A stretch of 64,000 nt of DNA from Ehretia macrophylla (Eukaryota > Streptophyta > Magnoliopsida > Boraginales > Ehretiaceae), in contig CM075773.1 of the NCBI GenBank assembly GCA_037974665.1, positions 33,738,853-33,802,852 of the forward strand. The letters are read 5' to 3'. The notes beneath the pieces are model-generated. The model ran no database searches and was not told the DNA's origin. It saw only the letters and a program-made list of their open reading frames with translations. The position numbers and the translations under genes were made by a program. This document shows, in pieces, positions 47,525 through 59,558 of the stretch. Numbering within the stretch: the first letter of the stretch is position 1; every line of letters begins with the position of its first letter.

Positions 47525-50500
47525 TTTAATGACTTGGCTACGGATGGGCTACAGACATCTATGCGTCCGTAGCCCATCCGTAGCCACGTCACTAAAAATA
47601 TAAATTTCAGTTTTTTGTTGAGGTCCTTAGCCCAGCAGTAGCCAATTGGCTACTGCTGGGCTACGGACAACAAATAATACGTATTCTAACTTCCAAAATA
47701 GGTCGTATTAAAACGTGTTAATATCTTCAAATTTTTCTTGTTTATGAAGTTTAGACACAATGTGATAGTTTTCTGACTCTTAGATTGAACGTTTATTAAC
47801 CTTAACATAATGTTAAGTGAAAACATGATTAGTTCGATTTAAACGGCAAATGATTTCCTATGAGATTTTTTTATAAAAGTACACACGTTAATGAAATACG
47901 GACAAAGTTTTTTTTAAAAAAACATTTTCAACTCAAGTGAAGTTTACTACGTTATAGGTGCAATTAAAATTCCAAAATTCAAATTAAAAATGATAAAACT
48001 TGATTTTTAGTTGAGGTCCGTAGCCCAGCAGTAGCCAATTCAAATAATACGTATTCTAACTTTCAAAATAGGTACGAACAACGTATTAAAACGTGTTAAT
48101 ATCTTCAAATTTTTCTTGTTTATGAAGTTTAAACACAATGCGATAGTTTTTCGACTCCTAGATTGAACGTTTATTAACCTTAATGTAATGTTAAGTGAAA
48201 ACATGATTAGTTCGATTTAAACGACAAATGATTTCCTATGAGATTTTTCTATAAAAGTACACACGTTAATGAAATATGGACAAAGTTTTTTTTTTAAGCA
48301 TTTCCAACTCAAGTGAAGTTAACTACGTTGTAGGTACAATTAAAATTCCAAAATTTAAATTAAAAACGATAAAATTTAATTTTTAGTTGAGGTCCGTAGC
48401 CCAGTAGTAGCCAATTGACTACTGCTGCGCTAAGGACAATAAATAATAAGTATTCTAACTTCCAAAATATGTACGAACAACGTATTAAAACGTGTTAATA
48501 TCTTCAAATTTTTCTTGTTTATAAAGTTTAGACACAATGTGATAGTTTTTCGACTCCTAGATTGAAGGTTTATTAACCTTAACGTAATGTTAAGTGAAAA
48601 CATGATTAGTTCAATTTAAACGACAAATGATTTCCTATAAGATTTTTCTATAAAAGTACACACGTTAATGAAATACGGAAAATTTTTTTTTTTTATAAAT
48701 ATTTTCAACTCAAGTGAAGTTTACTACGTTGTAGGTGCAATTAAAATTCTAAAATTCAAATTAAAAATGATAAAACTCGATTTTTAGTTGAGGTCCATAG
48801 CCCAGCAGTAGCCAATTGGCTACTGCTGGGCTACGGACAACAAATAATACGTATTCTAACTTTTAAAATAGGTACGAACAACGTATTAAAACGTATTAAT
48901 ATCTTCAAATTTTTCTTATTTATGAAGTTTAGACACAATGTGATAGTTTTCCGACTCCTAAATTGAATGTTTATTAACCTTAACGTAATGTTAAGTGAAA
49001 ACATGATTAGTTCGATTTAAACGGCAAATGATTTCCTATGAGATTTTTCTATAAAAATACACACGTTAATGAAATATGGACAAATTTTTTTTTTTTAAAT
49101 ATTTCTAACTCAAGTGAAGTTTACTACGTTATAGGTGCAATTAAAATTCCAAAATTTAAATTAAAAATGATAAAACTCAATTTTTAGTTGAGATCCGTAG
49201 CCCAGCAGTAGCCAATTGGCTACTGCTGGGCTACGGACAACGAATAATACGTATTCTAACTTCCAAAATAGGTATGAACAACGTATTAAAACATGTTAAT
49301 ATCTTCAATTTTTTCTTGTTTATGAAGTTTAGACACAATGTGATAGTTTTCTGATTCCTAGATTGAACGTTTATTAATCTTAACGTAATGTTAAGTGAAA
49401 ATATGATTAGTTCGATTTAAACGGCAAATTATTTCCTATGAGATTTTTCTATAAAAGTACACACGTTAATGTAATACGGACAAAGTTTTTTTTTTTTTTG
49501 AAACATTTCCAACTCATGTGAAGTTTACTACGTTGTAGGTGCAATTAAAATTCCAAAATTTAAATTAAAAATGATAAAACTAGATTTTTAGTTGAGGTCT
49601 GTAGCCCAGCTGTAGCCAATTGGCTACTGTTGGGATACGGACAATAAATAATACGTATCATAACTTCCAAAATAGGTACAAACAACGTATTAAAACGTGT
49701 TAATATATTCAATTTTTTCTTGTTTATGAAGTTTAGACACAATGTGATAGTTTTTTGACTCCTAGATTGAATGTTTATTAACCTTAACGTAATGTTAAGT
49801 GAAAACATAATAAGTTCGATTTAAACGACATTTGATTTCTCTATAAAAGTACCTACGTTAATGAAATATGGACCAAGTTTATTTTTATTTCAAAAATTTG
49901 CAACTCAAGTGAAGTTATTACGTTGTAGGTGCAATCAAAATTTCATAATTCAAATTAAAAATAATAAATTTTAGTTTTTTATTTAAATCCGTAGCCTAGC
50001 AGTAGCCAATTGGCTACTGCTGGGCTACGGACAACAAATAATACATATTCTAACTTGTTAATAGGTAGGAACAACGTATTAAAGCGTGTTTATATATTTA
50101 TATTTTTCATATTTATGAAGTTTAGACACAATATGAGAGTTTTTGGACCCCTAGATTGAACGTTTATTAACATTAACGCAATGTTAAGTGATAACGTGAT
50201 AACTTATATTTAAACGGTTAATGACTTCGTAGGAGATTTCTCTATTAAAATACGCACGCTAATAAAATATGGACCAAGTTTATTTTTATTTGGAAAACTA
50301 ATATCTCAAGTGAAGTTTACTACGTTGTAGGTGCAATCAAAATATCATAATTCAAATTAAAACCGATAAATCTCATTTTTACCTGAAATTCCGTAGCCCA
50401 TCCGTGGCAATTGGCCACGAATGGGCTACGGAAGAATGAAATCCGTAGCCCATCCGTAGCCAATTGCCACGGATGGGCTACGAACCACTAATAGTATGAA

Positions 50501-51339
50501 TTCTAACTTGTTAATAGGTAGGAACAACGTATTAAAGCGTGTTTATATCTTTATATTTTTCATGTTTATGAAGTTTAGACACAATATGAGAGTTTTTGGA
50601 CCCATAAATTGAACGTTTATTAATATTAACGCAATGTTAAGTGAGGACGTGATAACTTCGATTTAAACGGTTAATGACTTCGTAGGAGATTTCTCTATTA
50701 AAATATGCACGCTAATAAAATACAGACCAAGTTTATTTTTATTTGGAAAATTAATATCTCAAGTGAAGTTACTACGTTATAGGTGCAATCAAAATACCGT
50801 AATTCAAATTAAAACCGATAAACATCATTTTTATCTGAAAGTCCGTAGCCCATCCGTGGCAATTGGCTACAGATGGGCTACGGATTTCATTTTTCGGTAG
50901 CCCATCTGTAGCCAATTGTCAAGGATGAGCTACGGACTTTGTTATTTTTATTTTTCCCTCCGGTCCTTTATTTTTTATGGACATTTTTTTGAATAATACA
51001 TAATCCGTAGCTAATCCGTGGCTATTTGGCCACTGCATGGCTACGAAATTTTTTATGATTTTTGTTGCAGCATTAATTAAATAATTCGTAGCTAGTCCGT
51101 AGCAAATTTGTCACGGCTAGGCTACGGAATATTATTTTTTATTTTTTTTTAAAATTAAAATTATTGTCAGTAGGCAATCCGTAGCCATTTTTTATCGCTA
51201 TTTCAACGGGGCCGAAGTTGGCTACGGATGGGCGACGAATTAATTGCCCGTAGCAATTCCGTAGTCCATCCGTAGCCAATTTACTACGAAAAAAATTCGT
51301 CGCCCAAATCCGTCGCCTGTGCACTATTTTCTTATAGTG
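47525..51339. repeat. Array of about nine 400-bp repeats, each with a palindrome (CACTA-2 right end)
   Basis: Units start near 47620, 48013, 48389, 48790, 49190, 49594, 49984, 50391 and 50841. Each has a palindrome of the form ccgtagcccagcagtagcca|attgg + inverse, then a conserved body (attctaacttccaaaatagg, cgtattaaaacgtgttaata, gaagtttagacacaatgtga, gtgaagtttactacgttgta). In the last units the palindrome changes to ccgtagcccatccgtgg. Some units (48013) have lost one arm. Short subterminal repeats are normal in CACTA elements; units this long are unusual. Confidence 0.9.
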
Positions 51340-51342
51340 TTG

Positions 51343-51904
51343 GTAAACTCCACAAGACAGAGAAAATAAGAAGAACAATTGGCTAATAATTTTCTGGTGC
51401 CCTCAGCTAATATGTCTCTTCTATTTATAAGTTGCTCTTTCATAGCTTCTAAGGTATAACGAATTCTTCCAGATGGTTTGGCATACTTTTGATGCGTGAG
51501 CTTCTCCGTAATTGAACGAAATCACCAATTTGTTGTTGTTTGTTGTTTTTCCCTGCTTCTAGATTCTTTTTAGCCAATTTTTAGATGGTTCACATTGTTT
51601 GCCTTTGTTGGGAGGCACTGACGTTGCATTCATGACAAGTTACTTCTGATTACTCATAGCTTAAGCAAACGATGATGAAATCTGATTATTTTTGTAATCG
51701 CGATCACTTAGTCTATCGATGATTTTAGTTTATATTATTAATTCAAACCATATCAGGACAATTCATTTTCTTTGCCCTGTTTGAGTGGTAGGAAGAAGAT
51801 TATATTGTGTAACCACTGGCTTCCAGTTGCAGGCTAAGAATTTTTATCTTACTTGTATAATGTTGATATTATACATGTCCTATGCATTTTTTTACAGCTA
51901 TTGA
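51343..51904. other. CACTA-1 interior, upstream of the Transposase_24 gene
   Basis: This is non-coding DNA resuming CACTA-1 after the nested element; presumably an intron, leader or promoter of the next gene. Nothing specific was recognised. Confidence 0.4.
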
Positions 51905-54459
51905 ATGCATAAGAAGATGGCAGCCTATGAGAAGCAAAGATTAAAGAGAATTGAAGGGAATAGAGCAAGAATGAAGGCTATAGGTTTGACAACAATGGCA
52001 AACTCTTTGACGGGTTATGTTCAAAATGACAAGAAAAAAAGTGGGAAGAGTAGGAGTACAGAATCAGTGAGGATGAATAAAAGAAAGATTGATGATAATT
52101 ATAGGTCAGTTGAGGATGATGAGCTTCAGTGGTTAAGTTTTACTACTGAGGAGGATGATGTTGATGATAACAATGAGGAGCTTATGATACCTCAAAAAAC
52201 CAAGGTATAATCTTTTTTTTCTGAAGCAACGTAGAATCTTTGTGGGTGATTTTTTTTTTCAAAAGTTTAGTTCACATGTTTTTTTTCCTTCCTCTTGCAT
52301 AATTCATGGGGGTTTAACTCTTAGGATAAAATCTTTCAAAAAGTTTAGAGTAACTTGTTAGAATGCTTGAGGCTAGAGCTAGCAATTTCTATGGTTATGA
52401 AGGCTATGGTGAGGAGTATGTCAATGGCTATGGCTATGGTAAAAGCAACGATTTCAACACCTAAAGACTTTATATTAGGTGAAAGAGATTAAAATTGAAA
52501 CTCCGACCATCTCATTGGTCAAAGATGAAACTCTATTCGTGATACAGTTTTTCTTATGCTCGCAATTTTATGCTTCTTTCTTTGTAAAAGATAATGATCA
52601 GAGTTTTTAGCTTTGTGTTCAAAATTTTCAGCTAATAGCCCTAAGGAACCGATCAAATACTCCATCATCCTCAAATGGAGAAAGCCCTAACAATCAAGAT
52701 CATTCAGGTAATTGTTTTTTGATTCATTTATCAAACATTTAGAAACTAACAATACTATGATTCATTTGTTATTAATTCTTTTTGTGTAACAATAATCAGA
52801 AACTATTGCAAGAAGAAGGACTCGTGGCAAAAATAGGTGCAAACAAATTTGGCAGTTGGATGATGACAAATGAATTAGAATCGAATGTAATAATCACGGC
52901 CAACCTATTGGGGATGGATCGGTTGATTTAGCTACTTGTCTCAGATTAGTTGCTCGAATGGGCTACTATTGTTCCATAGCTAAAAACGATTGGAGACACA
53001 TCATCAAAGATGATCACACGAAGGAGAAATTTATTAGTTACTTGAAGGTTAATGTCAACATACGCTTCTCTAAATTTCAATGTTTTTTGCTATACTTGAG
53101 GTTTATATTTCTATGTGTGCTCTTTTTATACTAATTAGTCTTATATGTGCTAGGAGCGTTATATTTTTCCTGATGAAAAGACAAAGTATGAAAAGTGCAT
53201 ACATTATATGCTTGGCTCTATTAACGAGAAATGGAGGAACTATAAACATGATTTAAGGAAAAAAATAACCAAGTATGTGGAGGAAGGAAAATCCAAAGAA
53301 GAAATTCATGCTATTGTTCTAGAAGAGGTGGAGGATACTCAGTGGATAGATTTTGTCAATTATTTTTTATCCAAGGAGGCCAAAGTAAGTACCATGACAT
53401 GGACTTTTGATATATGTAGTTATCGTTGTCATGATTAAGTTAGTCCTATAACTTTTATGTTTATATTGGCAGGCAAAATCAGATCAAGCAAAAAAAAATA
53501 GGAGCAAGCAAACAGAAGTTCACACATTGGGTAGACAGAGTTATGCACAAAAGGAGAATTTTGTGGTATTTGAAACCCTATCTCTTAGATTTGTTAGAAT
53601 TTCAAATTAAACAACTATCCTTACAATTAAACTTACATATGTTATCTTGTAGGAAATAGAGCAAGGTGGACCAGTGAGTCCCATTGTATTTTATCGGGAA
53701 ACACACAAGAGCAAAAGTGATAAAATAAATCCAACTTCTATGAATATTTTGGTAATTGTTTTCTTGCTTTTTGGATCAATTTGTGTTATGTTAATATGAA
53801 ATGGACCATATACTTTTTTTTGCACATTGCAATTTTTTAATGCTTAACTAGCTTTATTCAACTACAACACACCTCTAATGAAAGGTGTTTACTTTCATTT
53901 AGAGTTTGTATCAATGCAATTAAGCACAGGGTATATAAATTTATTTTGATTTAGAATGCTAGTTGATATTCTATCTTAAATTCAGAGTATTATTTTCTTT
54001 TATTGCTCTATAACAATTTCATGATGCATTTATTCTAGTCTTTTCTTTGGTTTGTACAAGTTGTATAAAACTTGATTTGATTATGAAAATGTCTAGGATG
54101 AATGTGAGTCTCTCAAGAAGCAAAGAATCTTACCTGGAGTTGATGTTATCGACTTAGAGAATGAGATCATTCGTGAAGTACGGGGCTTGGAATACTCCGG
54201 TCGTGTTAGAGGGGCAGGGCGGGGACCTACCCCTTCATCATTCTTGGGCTCTAGGCGGCATGGTATATCTAATGATTTAAGAAGTTTGTTGGCTGAAGTT
54301 CAAAATTTGAAGAAACGTGATGAGGAGAGGGAGGCACAATTAGTAGTTGAACGTGCTAACATGGAGGCACAATTAGTTGCTGAGCGGGCTAAGCATGACA
54401 AGACTGAGGCACATCTCAATAAGCTACAACAAATGCTTGACTTATACTTGAGCAGGTAA
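51905..54459 (+). pseudogene. Transposase_24-type gene of CACTA-1, intact but for one TGA
   Basis: Seven exons with GT-AG borders and consistent phases: 51905-52204, 52632-52707, 52800-53047, 53154-53384, 53473-53565, 53653-53751 and 54097-54459 (about 470 codons). The protein starts MHKKMAAYEKQRLKRIEGNR (basic helix). It continues with NRCKQIWQLDDDK, a TGA at 52872-52874, IRIECNNHGQPIGDGSVDLA, the DWRHIIKDDHTKEKF block and KYEKCIHYMLGSINEKWRNY. It ends in an acidic/coiled tail (NDLRSLLAEVQNLKKRDEER). This is the family that pairs with TNP2 in plant CACTA elements and probably binds subterminal repeats (family knowledge). The nonsense codon replaces what should be a Gly-like position; otherwise no damage is seen. 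Confidence 0.85.
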
Positions 54460-55661
54460 AATGAGAGTTTTTATACATCTTATTATGCTATTACTTTTTA
54501 GACAACGAAATTCTACATTGTTATGTGTTTGTGGGTTGTAATAGATACTATTTTATCTATACAAACACATAGGTTGCTTTGAAGTCAATTAGTTGCTAAC
54601 AACTAGGCTGTATGAAAGCAATATGGAACATTTGGCCATTTGGGTTGTTTTTAGAGTCAATGCTTTGCTTAAATTGGTTGTGTGGGTTTATTGAGTGGGA
54701 CATTGTCTTATGTATGGGGTTTAAATGGGATCTTTTGGGGTCATTATAGTTTACAACTAGTTTGGATGGGTTCATGGAACGATTTTGAGGGGGTGTTGTG
54801 TGGGTGTTGATGAGTAGTAGTGGTGAGGTGGAGAAGGTAGAGGGGCATTGATTGTGCAAGGATATTATAGCCTACAGTTGGCTTCAGTTTAATTAAATCT
54901 CTCTACTAAGGGAAAAACCTTTATTATGAGCCTTTTGTTTCACTTATAGTTTATTTTTACTCTTTATGATCTACAATTTATCTTAATGGCAAACGTGTAC
55001 ACTGCTAGCAGCGTTAATGGCATACATGGTAATATGACTTTTTTATTATGATCTAAAGATGTAATTCAAAATTAATGAGTAACGCTATATTATTCTTGCA
55101 TTGTAACCGCAACTGAGATTGTTCATTCTCTTTTTTTTCTCAGTAGTTTTCCTCTATTGTTATATTTTAGTCATTCTTACACATGCATAATAAGCGACGA
55201 GACTTTTAATACATCTTATTTTGTTACATGTTGAGCTAAAGTTTACTTTTTAGATAATAAAATTCAACATTATTATGTGTTTGGGGGTTGTAGTAGATAC
55301 TCTTTGTGAAAAACTTTTTCAGCTAATGAATCTCTTGCCTTGTGATCAATTCTCATCAAAAGGCAAGATACTACACTTTGTAGATTGTTTCTGCTTTTTG
55401 AGTGGAGGTGTGATATTGCAGTTTCTATGTTTTTATATGCTCTTTCTGGGTCCTTTTAATCTATTGGGGGAAGAAAACTACCTGGTAAGATTAGCAATAG
55501 ATATTTAAACAAATTGAAAGCTTAACTTCCACAAACTTGATGGTAGTGCATTTAAGTGGAAGCTCTGTTGTGCATGCAAAAGACTTTTTGATTATGAACC
55601 CTTGTTGTCGATCACATATATCAATTTGGTTTGGTTAGTAGAGATGCCTGCTCTATTCTAT
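54460..55661. other. Right flank of the CACTA-1 gene
   Basis: This is non-coding. A segment of about 100 bp after the stop (tacatcttatta ... gtgtttgtgggttgtaatag, about 54470-54547) recurs diverged at about 55210-55297. No CACTA right end (…gtagtg with a T-run) was found. The Athila-like LTR starts at 55667, preceded by gtcaa. Confidence 0.45.
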
Positions 55662-55666
55662 GTCAA

Positions 55667-56885
55667 TGTTGTGTGAATTCTAACGCAAGTGCACGTGTCG
55701 CAACAAGTAATAAAATGATGAATAAAGAACATTTCTACGAGGACTGAGATTATTAACTATCGAAATTGGTTTAGCTTTAACTTTATTTGGATGACCAAAA
55801 TTTAAGAGTTTGTAATTAAAAACTAAAGAGATAACAAAACTAATGGAAATAACAACTAAACAATTGCAAATTTGATAAAAACTTTGATTCGATAATTGGA
55901 GAGTTCTAGGGATTACGATTTCACCAAGATTTATCCTACTCGAATCTGCTGATTAATTCCAATTGACGACTATTCCTTATGCTGCCAGCAATCTCGCTAA
56001 GGTAAATATTAATCATTCTTAAGCATTAATACCCTATCCCACTAAGCAAGCTACCTACATCTCTGTGATAACTGTGAACTTATGGAATACATTAAATCCT
56101 ATAAATTTAAATGCTGCATTAGATCTCATAACTATCTCTAGCTTATGACAATTTAATGATACTCCACACATGGTCTAGTTTAGTTATCACTTCTCAGTCT
56201 CAAACTAAACCACAAAACAAGCAATTATTGGCCAGAAAATCACAAGCATTACGTATAGTGTGAAATATTCAGCATAAAAATAGAATAATCAATCAACCAA
56301 TCAATTCAACATAATTCAATTAATCAAAATATGGCTACATTGTATCCCTAGAAAAGTAATCTAGCAACTCATAATCAACGTAAATGAAATTCAAAATATA
56401 TTAAAGTTCATGATAAGAGAGAGAGAAAAAACTAGAAACCTCAAGAAAGTCGTGGCTAATATTGTCTCTGATCCGTCCTTCCTCGTCAATCTTGTGTTTT
56501 CTTGCATTTTCTCCTCTCCAAACTTTGGTTTTTCTTCCCAAGAACTAGCAGCCAGCCCAAAAACTCTCTTTTTGTTGGTCTGATACTCTTTTATCGTAGG
56601 GTTTTCTTCTTTTCGCACCTTTTTACAAAATTGCCGACACTGCACAGCTACGCTATGACTGCGCTACTTTTATTTTCTCTTTAATTTCTTCACGAACTGC
56701 ATAAAAGATTGCCTCAGTCATTTTCCTTGAATCTTGGCCTTAAAAATCCATGTCTCCTCATATAATTTACCTACATCACAAAACAAACATGGAACCAATT
56801 AAATTGCTCAAAAATTACTCAAGAACTAACAAAATTTAAATGAAAAGATGTTGAAATCATATATCAATATTACACCCAACAAACA
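55667..56885 (-). repeat. Athila-like LTR, left copy
   Basis: About 1,219 bp, from tgttgtgtgaattctaacgc to cacccaacaaaca. It is nearly identical to the copy at 59559-60790 apart from scattered substitutions and a missing stretch of about 13 bp near 56632. It is followed on the right by cccccaaactt, the complement of a purine-rich AAGTTTGGGGG tract that fits a polypurine tract. Confidence 0.8.
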
Positions 56886-57358
56886 CCCCCAAACTTAAAC
56901 TTTGTTTGTCCTCAAGCAAAAGACACACTAAAGGAAGAAACAAATTAAAAACTAAAAACTCGACACAAAAATAACTCACGAAAGCAATGCTGTAGGATAG
57001 TAAATTTTCACGGCCTCAGTAGCTTTTTCCCAACTCAAGATGTGACTTACAATCATAAGCATGAGAAATAATAATTTCACATAAATCTCATTTTACTTCA
57101 AATCCCCCAAGTGAGTGTGTGAATAGCCTCTATCCTAATCAATTGTACCCGGATGAGTTTATGCAAGTTAAGTGAAATCATCAATATGTAGCTTTTATGT
57201 TCAACCACGTAGGACTTCATAAGCTTACTTTTCATGCCACTCTCCACTAATGTAGGTTAATCATAGCATTAAAGATCAGTAGGACTTTACATTTGGTTGT
57301 AATGTATGACTAGGGTCAAGGTAGGATAATAGATATAATAAATGGCTAAACTACCTAT

Positions 57359-57372
57359 AGCTTACTTTTCCT
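57359..57372. other. Deletion joint in the left Athila copy
   Basis: The left copy follows the right copy (61245-61264) up to ctaaactacctata, then switches directly to protease sequence (cttatcttcctccata, like 63880). Everything from mid-protease to the 3' non-coding region was lost, including RT, RNase H and integrase. Confidence 0.75.
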
Positions 57373-57571
57373 TATCTTCCTCCATACCAAGCACAATGAA
57401 ATCTAAAGTAAAAATGAATTTATCAACTTTGACGAGTACATCTTCAATTACTCCTCTGGGAGGCTTTAGCGAACGATCAGCTAACTGTAATATAACAGTT
57501 GTAGGCCTCGCCTCACCCAATCCAAGCTTCCTGAAAATAGATAAAGGCATCAAATTAATACTAGCACCCAA
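57362..57571 (-). pseudogene. Athila-like protease fragment
   Basis: The frame reads a retropepsin-type active site within DLGASINLMPLSIFRKLGLG and continues to the expected downstream block before being cut at the deletion joint. It is out of frame with the preceding gag by a small shift near 57570-57590. Confidence 0.8.
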
Positions 57572-57599
57572 ATCACATAAAACTGCTCAAAAACAATAT

Positions 57600-59415
57600 T
57601 GCCAATTTCACAAGAAATAGTAAAACTCCCTAGATCCTTGAGCTTTTGTGGTAGCTTCTTCTGTAGGATTGCGCCGCACTCTTCAGTAAGTGCAACTGTC
57701 TCATAATCTCCAATCTTCCTCTTATTCGAAAGGATATCCTTCATAAACTTCACATAACTCGGCATTTGTTCAAGCGCATCTGCGAATAGAATATTGATGT
57801 GAAGTTTGTTGAAGACTTCAAGAAATTTAGCAAATTGCTTATCAAGCTTATCTTTCTTCAAGCGTTGTGGAAAATGAACTTTCAGATGTGATTCTTGAGG
57901 AGGTTGTGCCTGTTTTTCTGTTTTCTCTTCATCTTTCTCCTCATTTTTCGCTTCACCTTTCTCAACCTTCTTGGCTCTCATTGGCTCCTCTAACTCTTTA
58001 CCACTTCTCAAGGTGATCGCTTTGCAATACTCCATGTTGTCTTTTCTAGGATTCATCTTAGAAGTACTAGATAAGTTTCCTTGTTGCCTTTCAGAGAATA
58101 TCGTAGCCATTTGGCTAAACTGAGCCTCCAAATTTCTGATTTGTGCAGATTGGTTCTGGAGATTTGTCCTAGTTTCGTTCATAAATTGAGTCTGGGAATT
58201 AGCTAACTGTGTCTGCGAATTCGCCAATTGAGCAATTACCTCCTCCAAGTTCACCTTCTTCTCTGGGGGTGGGTTATTCTGCTTAGGCTGCAACACATTC
58301 TGAGTATTTCTCCAGGAAAAATTCGGTTGATTACGCCATGTTGGATTATATCTGTTAGAGTACTGATTGTGCTGCTGCCCATTAAAATTCCCCACATACT
58401 GTGCTTGTTCTGCTGTGCCTTGCGCAAATGGATTTCCAACCTGACATTCTGTACTATGATGTGGACCACAACAAAACTCACACACCACTGTCGCTTGAAC
58501 AACATTAGCAGTTGCCTGACTATTCTGCAACTGTTTCGCGAGATTGTCAATTTTCGCTATCAAGGCAGTTATGGCATCAATCTCATGGATCCCAACTGTC
58601 TTCTTTTGTATGACTCTCTCATTTGACCACTGTTGGTGGTTCAAAACAATATCCTCTAGCAATGCATAAGCTTCATCTGCTGTCTTGTTCATTAAAGCTC
58701 CTCCTGCTAATGCATCTATCAAAGTTCTTGTGGAGCTAATTAACCCATTGTAAAAATTATGAACTTGCATCCACCTAGGCACTCCATGATTAGGACACTT
58801 TCTCAGCAATGCCTTATACCTTTCCCATGCTTCACATAGAGTTTCTCCTTCATGTTGCGCAAAATTATTAATTTCTATGCGCAGCATCGCTGTCTTTCTA
58901 GGTGGGAAAAATCTTGACAAAAACTTGTGCACCAAATCCTCTCAAATAGTGATTGAATCTGAAGGCAGCGAGTTCAACCATTCCTTAGCTTGATCCCTTA
59001 AAGAGAAAGGAAACAAGTGAAGGCGCAGAGCTTCATCAGTGACTCCATTGTACTTAACTGTTCCACAAACTTCGAGAAAATTCACAATGTGCTGGTTAGG
59101 ATCTTCAGAAGGCAATCCATGAAACTGAATATTCTGAATCAATTGTAGCGTCACTGTCTTCAAGTCAAAATCATGCGCCTGAATCGCTGGCCTTCTAATC
59201 ACAGGTTGAATTCCAGTGGGTGGCAAAGCATACTCTCGCAGTGTTCTAGGCGGATTTTCCTGATTATTTCCTTCTTGTGCTACTACCATGTCAGCCATAT
59301 TCCCTTGCAAATGATAGGTAGTTGTAGTCATTCTTTTCTCCTTTCTATTCTTCCGACAGGTTCGTTCTATCTCAGGATCGAAAACTAACAAATTACTACC
59401 TCCTGACTTTCGCAT
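57600..59415 (-). pseudogene. Athila-like gag, one nonsense codon
   Basis: This is the capsid/nucleocapsid gene of the left copy. Recognisable blocks are LLVFDPEIERT near the start, the capsid region (NIQFHGLPSEDPNQHIVNFL, then WERYKALLRKCPNHG) and a C-x2-C-x3-H-x4-C zinc knuckle (CEFCCGPHHSTEC). A Lys/Glu-rich linker leads toward protease. A TGA at 58942-58944 stands where relatives have Trp. A frameshift ends the frame before the protease active site. I chose the Met at 59415 because the upstream part lacks conservation. Confidence 0.85.
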
Positions 59416-59534
59416 GCACGTAAAGGAATATGTTCCTGAAACACACGTAACGAAAATAAGATAACAACACAAAACTAAATAAAATCCAAAGTAAAATCAA
59501 AGCTATTTGGTATCGATATTAATAATTGACATAG

Positions 59535-59552
59535 TCCCCGGCAACGGCGCCA
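59535..59552 (-). other. Primer-binding site, tRNA-Asp type
   Basis: On the minus strand, a few bases after the LTR end, the sequence TGGCGCCGTTGCCGGGGA appears. It is complementary to the 3' end of tRNA-Asp and is the site used by Athila/Tat-type elements (family knowledge). It fixes the element's orientation as minus. Confidence 0.85.
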
Positions 59553-59558
59553 AAAACT

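Larger units (their letters stand above)
38549..51342. mobile_element. CACTA-2: complete nested CACTA element with TSD TTG
   Basis: The left end (38552) reads cactacaagaaaaaacggat and the right end, read inward on the minus strand from 51339, cactataagaaaatagtgca. Both are followed within 20 bp by aggcgacgg. Both sides are flanked by ttg (38549-38551 and 51340-51342), a 3-bp target duplication as expected for CACTA. The element is 12,788 bp, of which 2,501 bp is a later solo LTR. It carries transposase-associated genes but no Transposase_21 catalytic domain, so it is probably non-autonomous. Confidence 0.9.
28469..55661 (+). mobile_element. CACTA-1: large CACTA (En/Spm) element, left end and interior
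   Basis: The left end starts cactacaaaaaaagggacat at 28469. It is followed by subterminal GC-rich palindromes, a TNP2-type transposase gene, captured host-gene fragments and a Transposase_24-type gene. That order is normal for CACTA elements. A second CACTA element (38552-51339) sits inside. The matching right end (ending in gtagtg) is not found before 55661, where an Athila-like LTR begins. It may lie beyond the window or be deleted, so the right boundary here is only the last position I can attribute. The 3-bp target duplication cannot be checked; the three bases before the left end are tat. Confidence 0.7.

Noticed and set aside
54800-55660. Right terminal repeat of CACTA-1
   Set aside because: Candidates such as gatggtagtgcat lack the T-run and gcccatgtccc complement expected from the left end.
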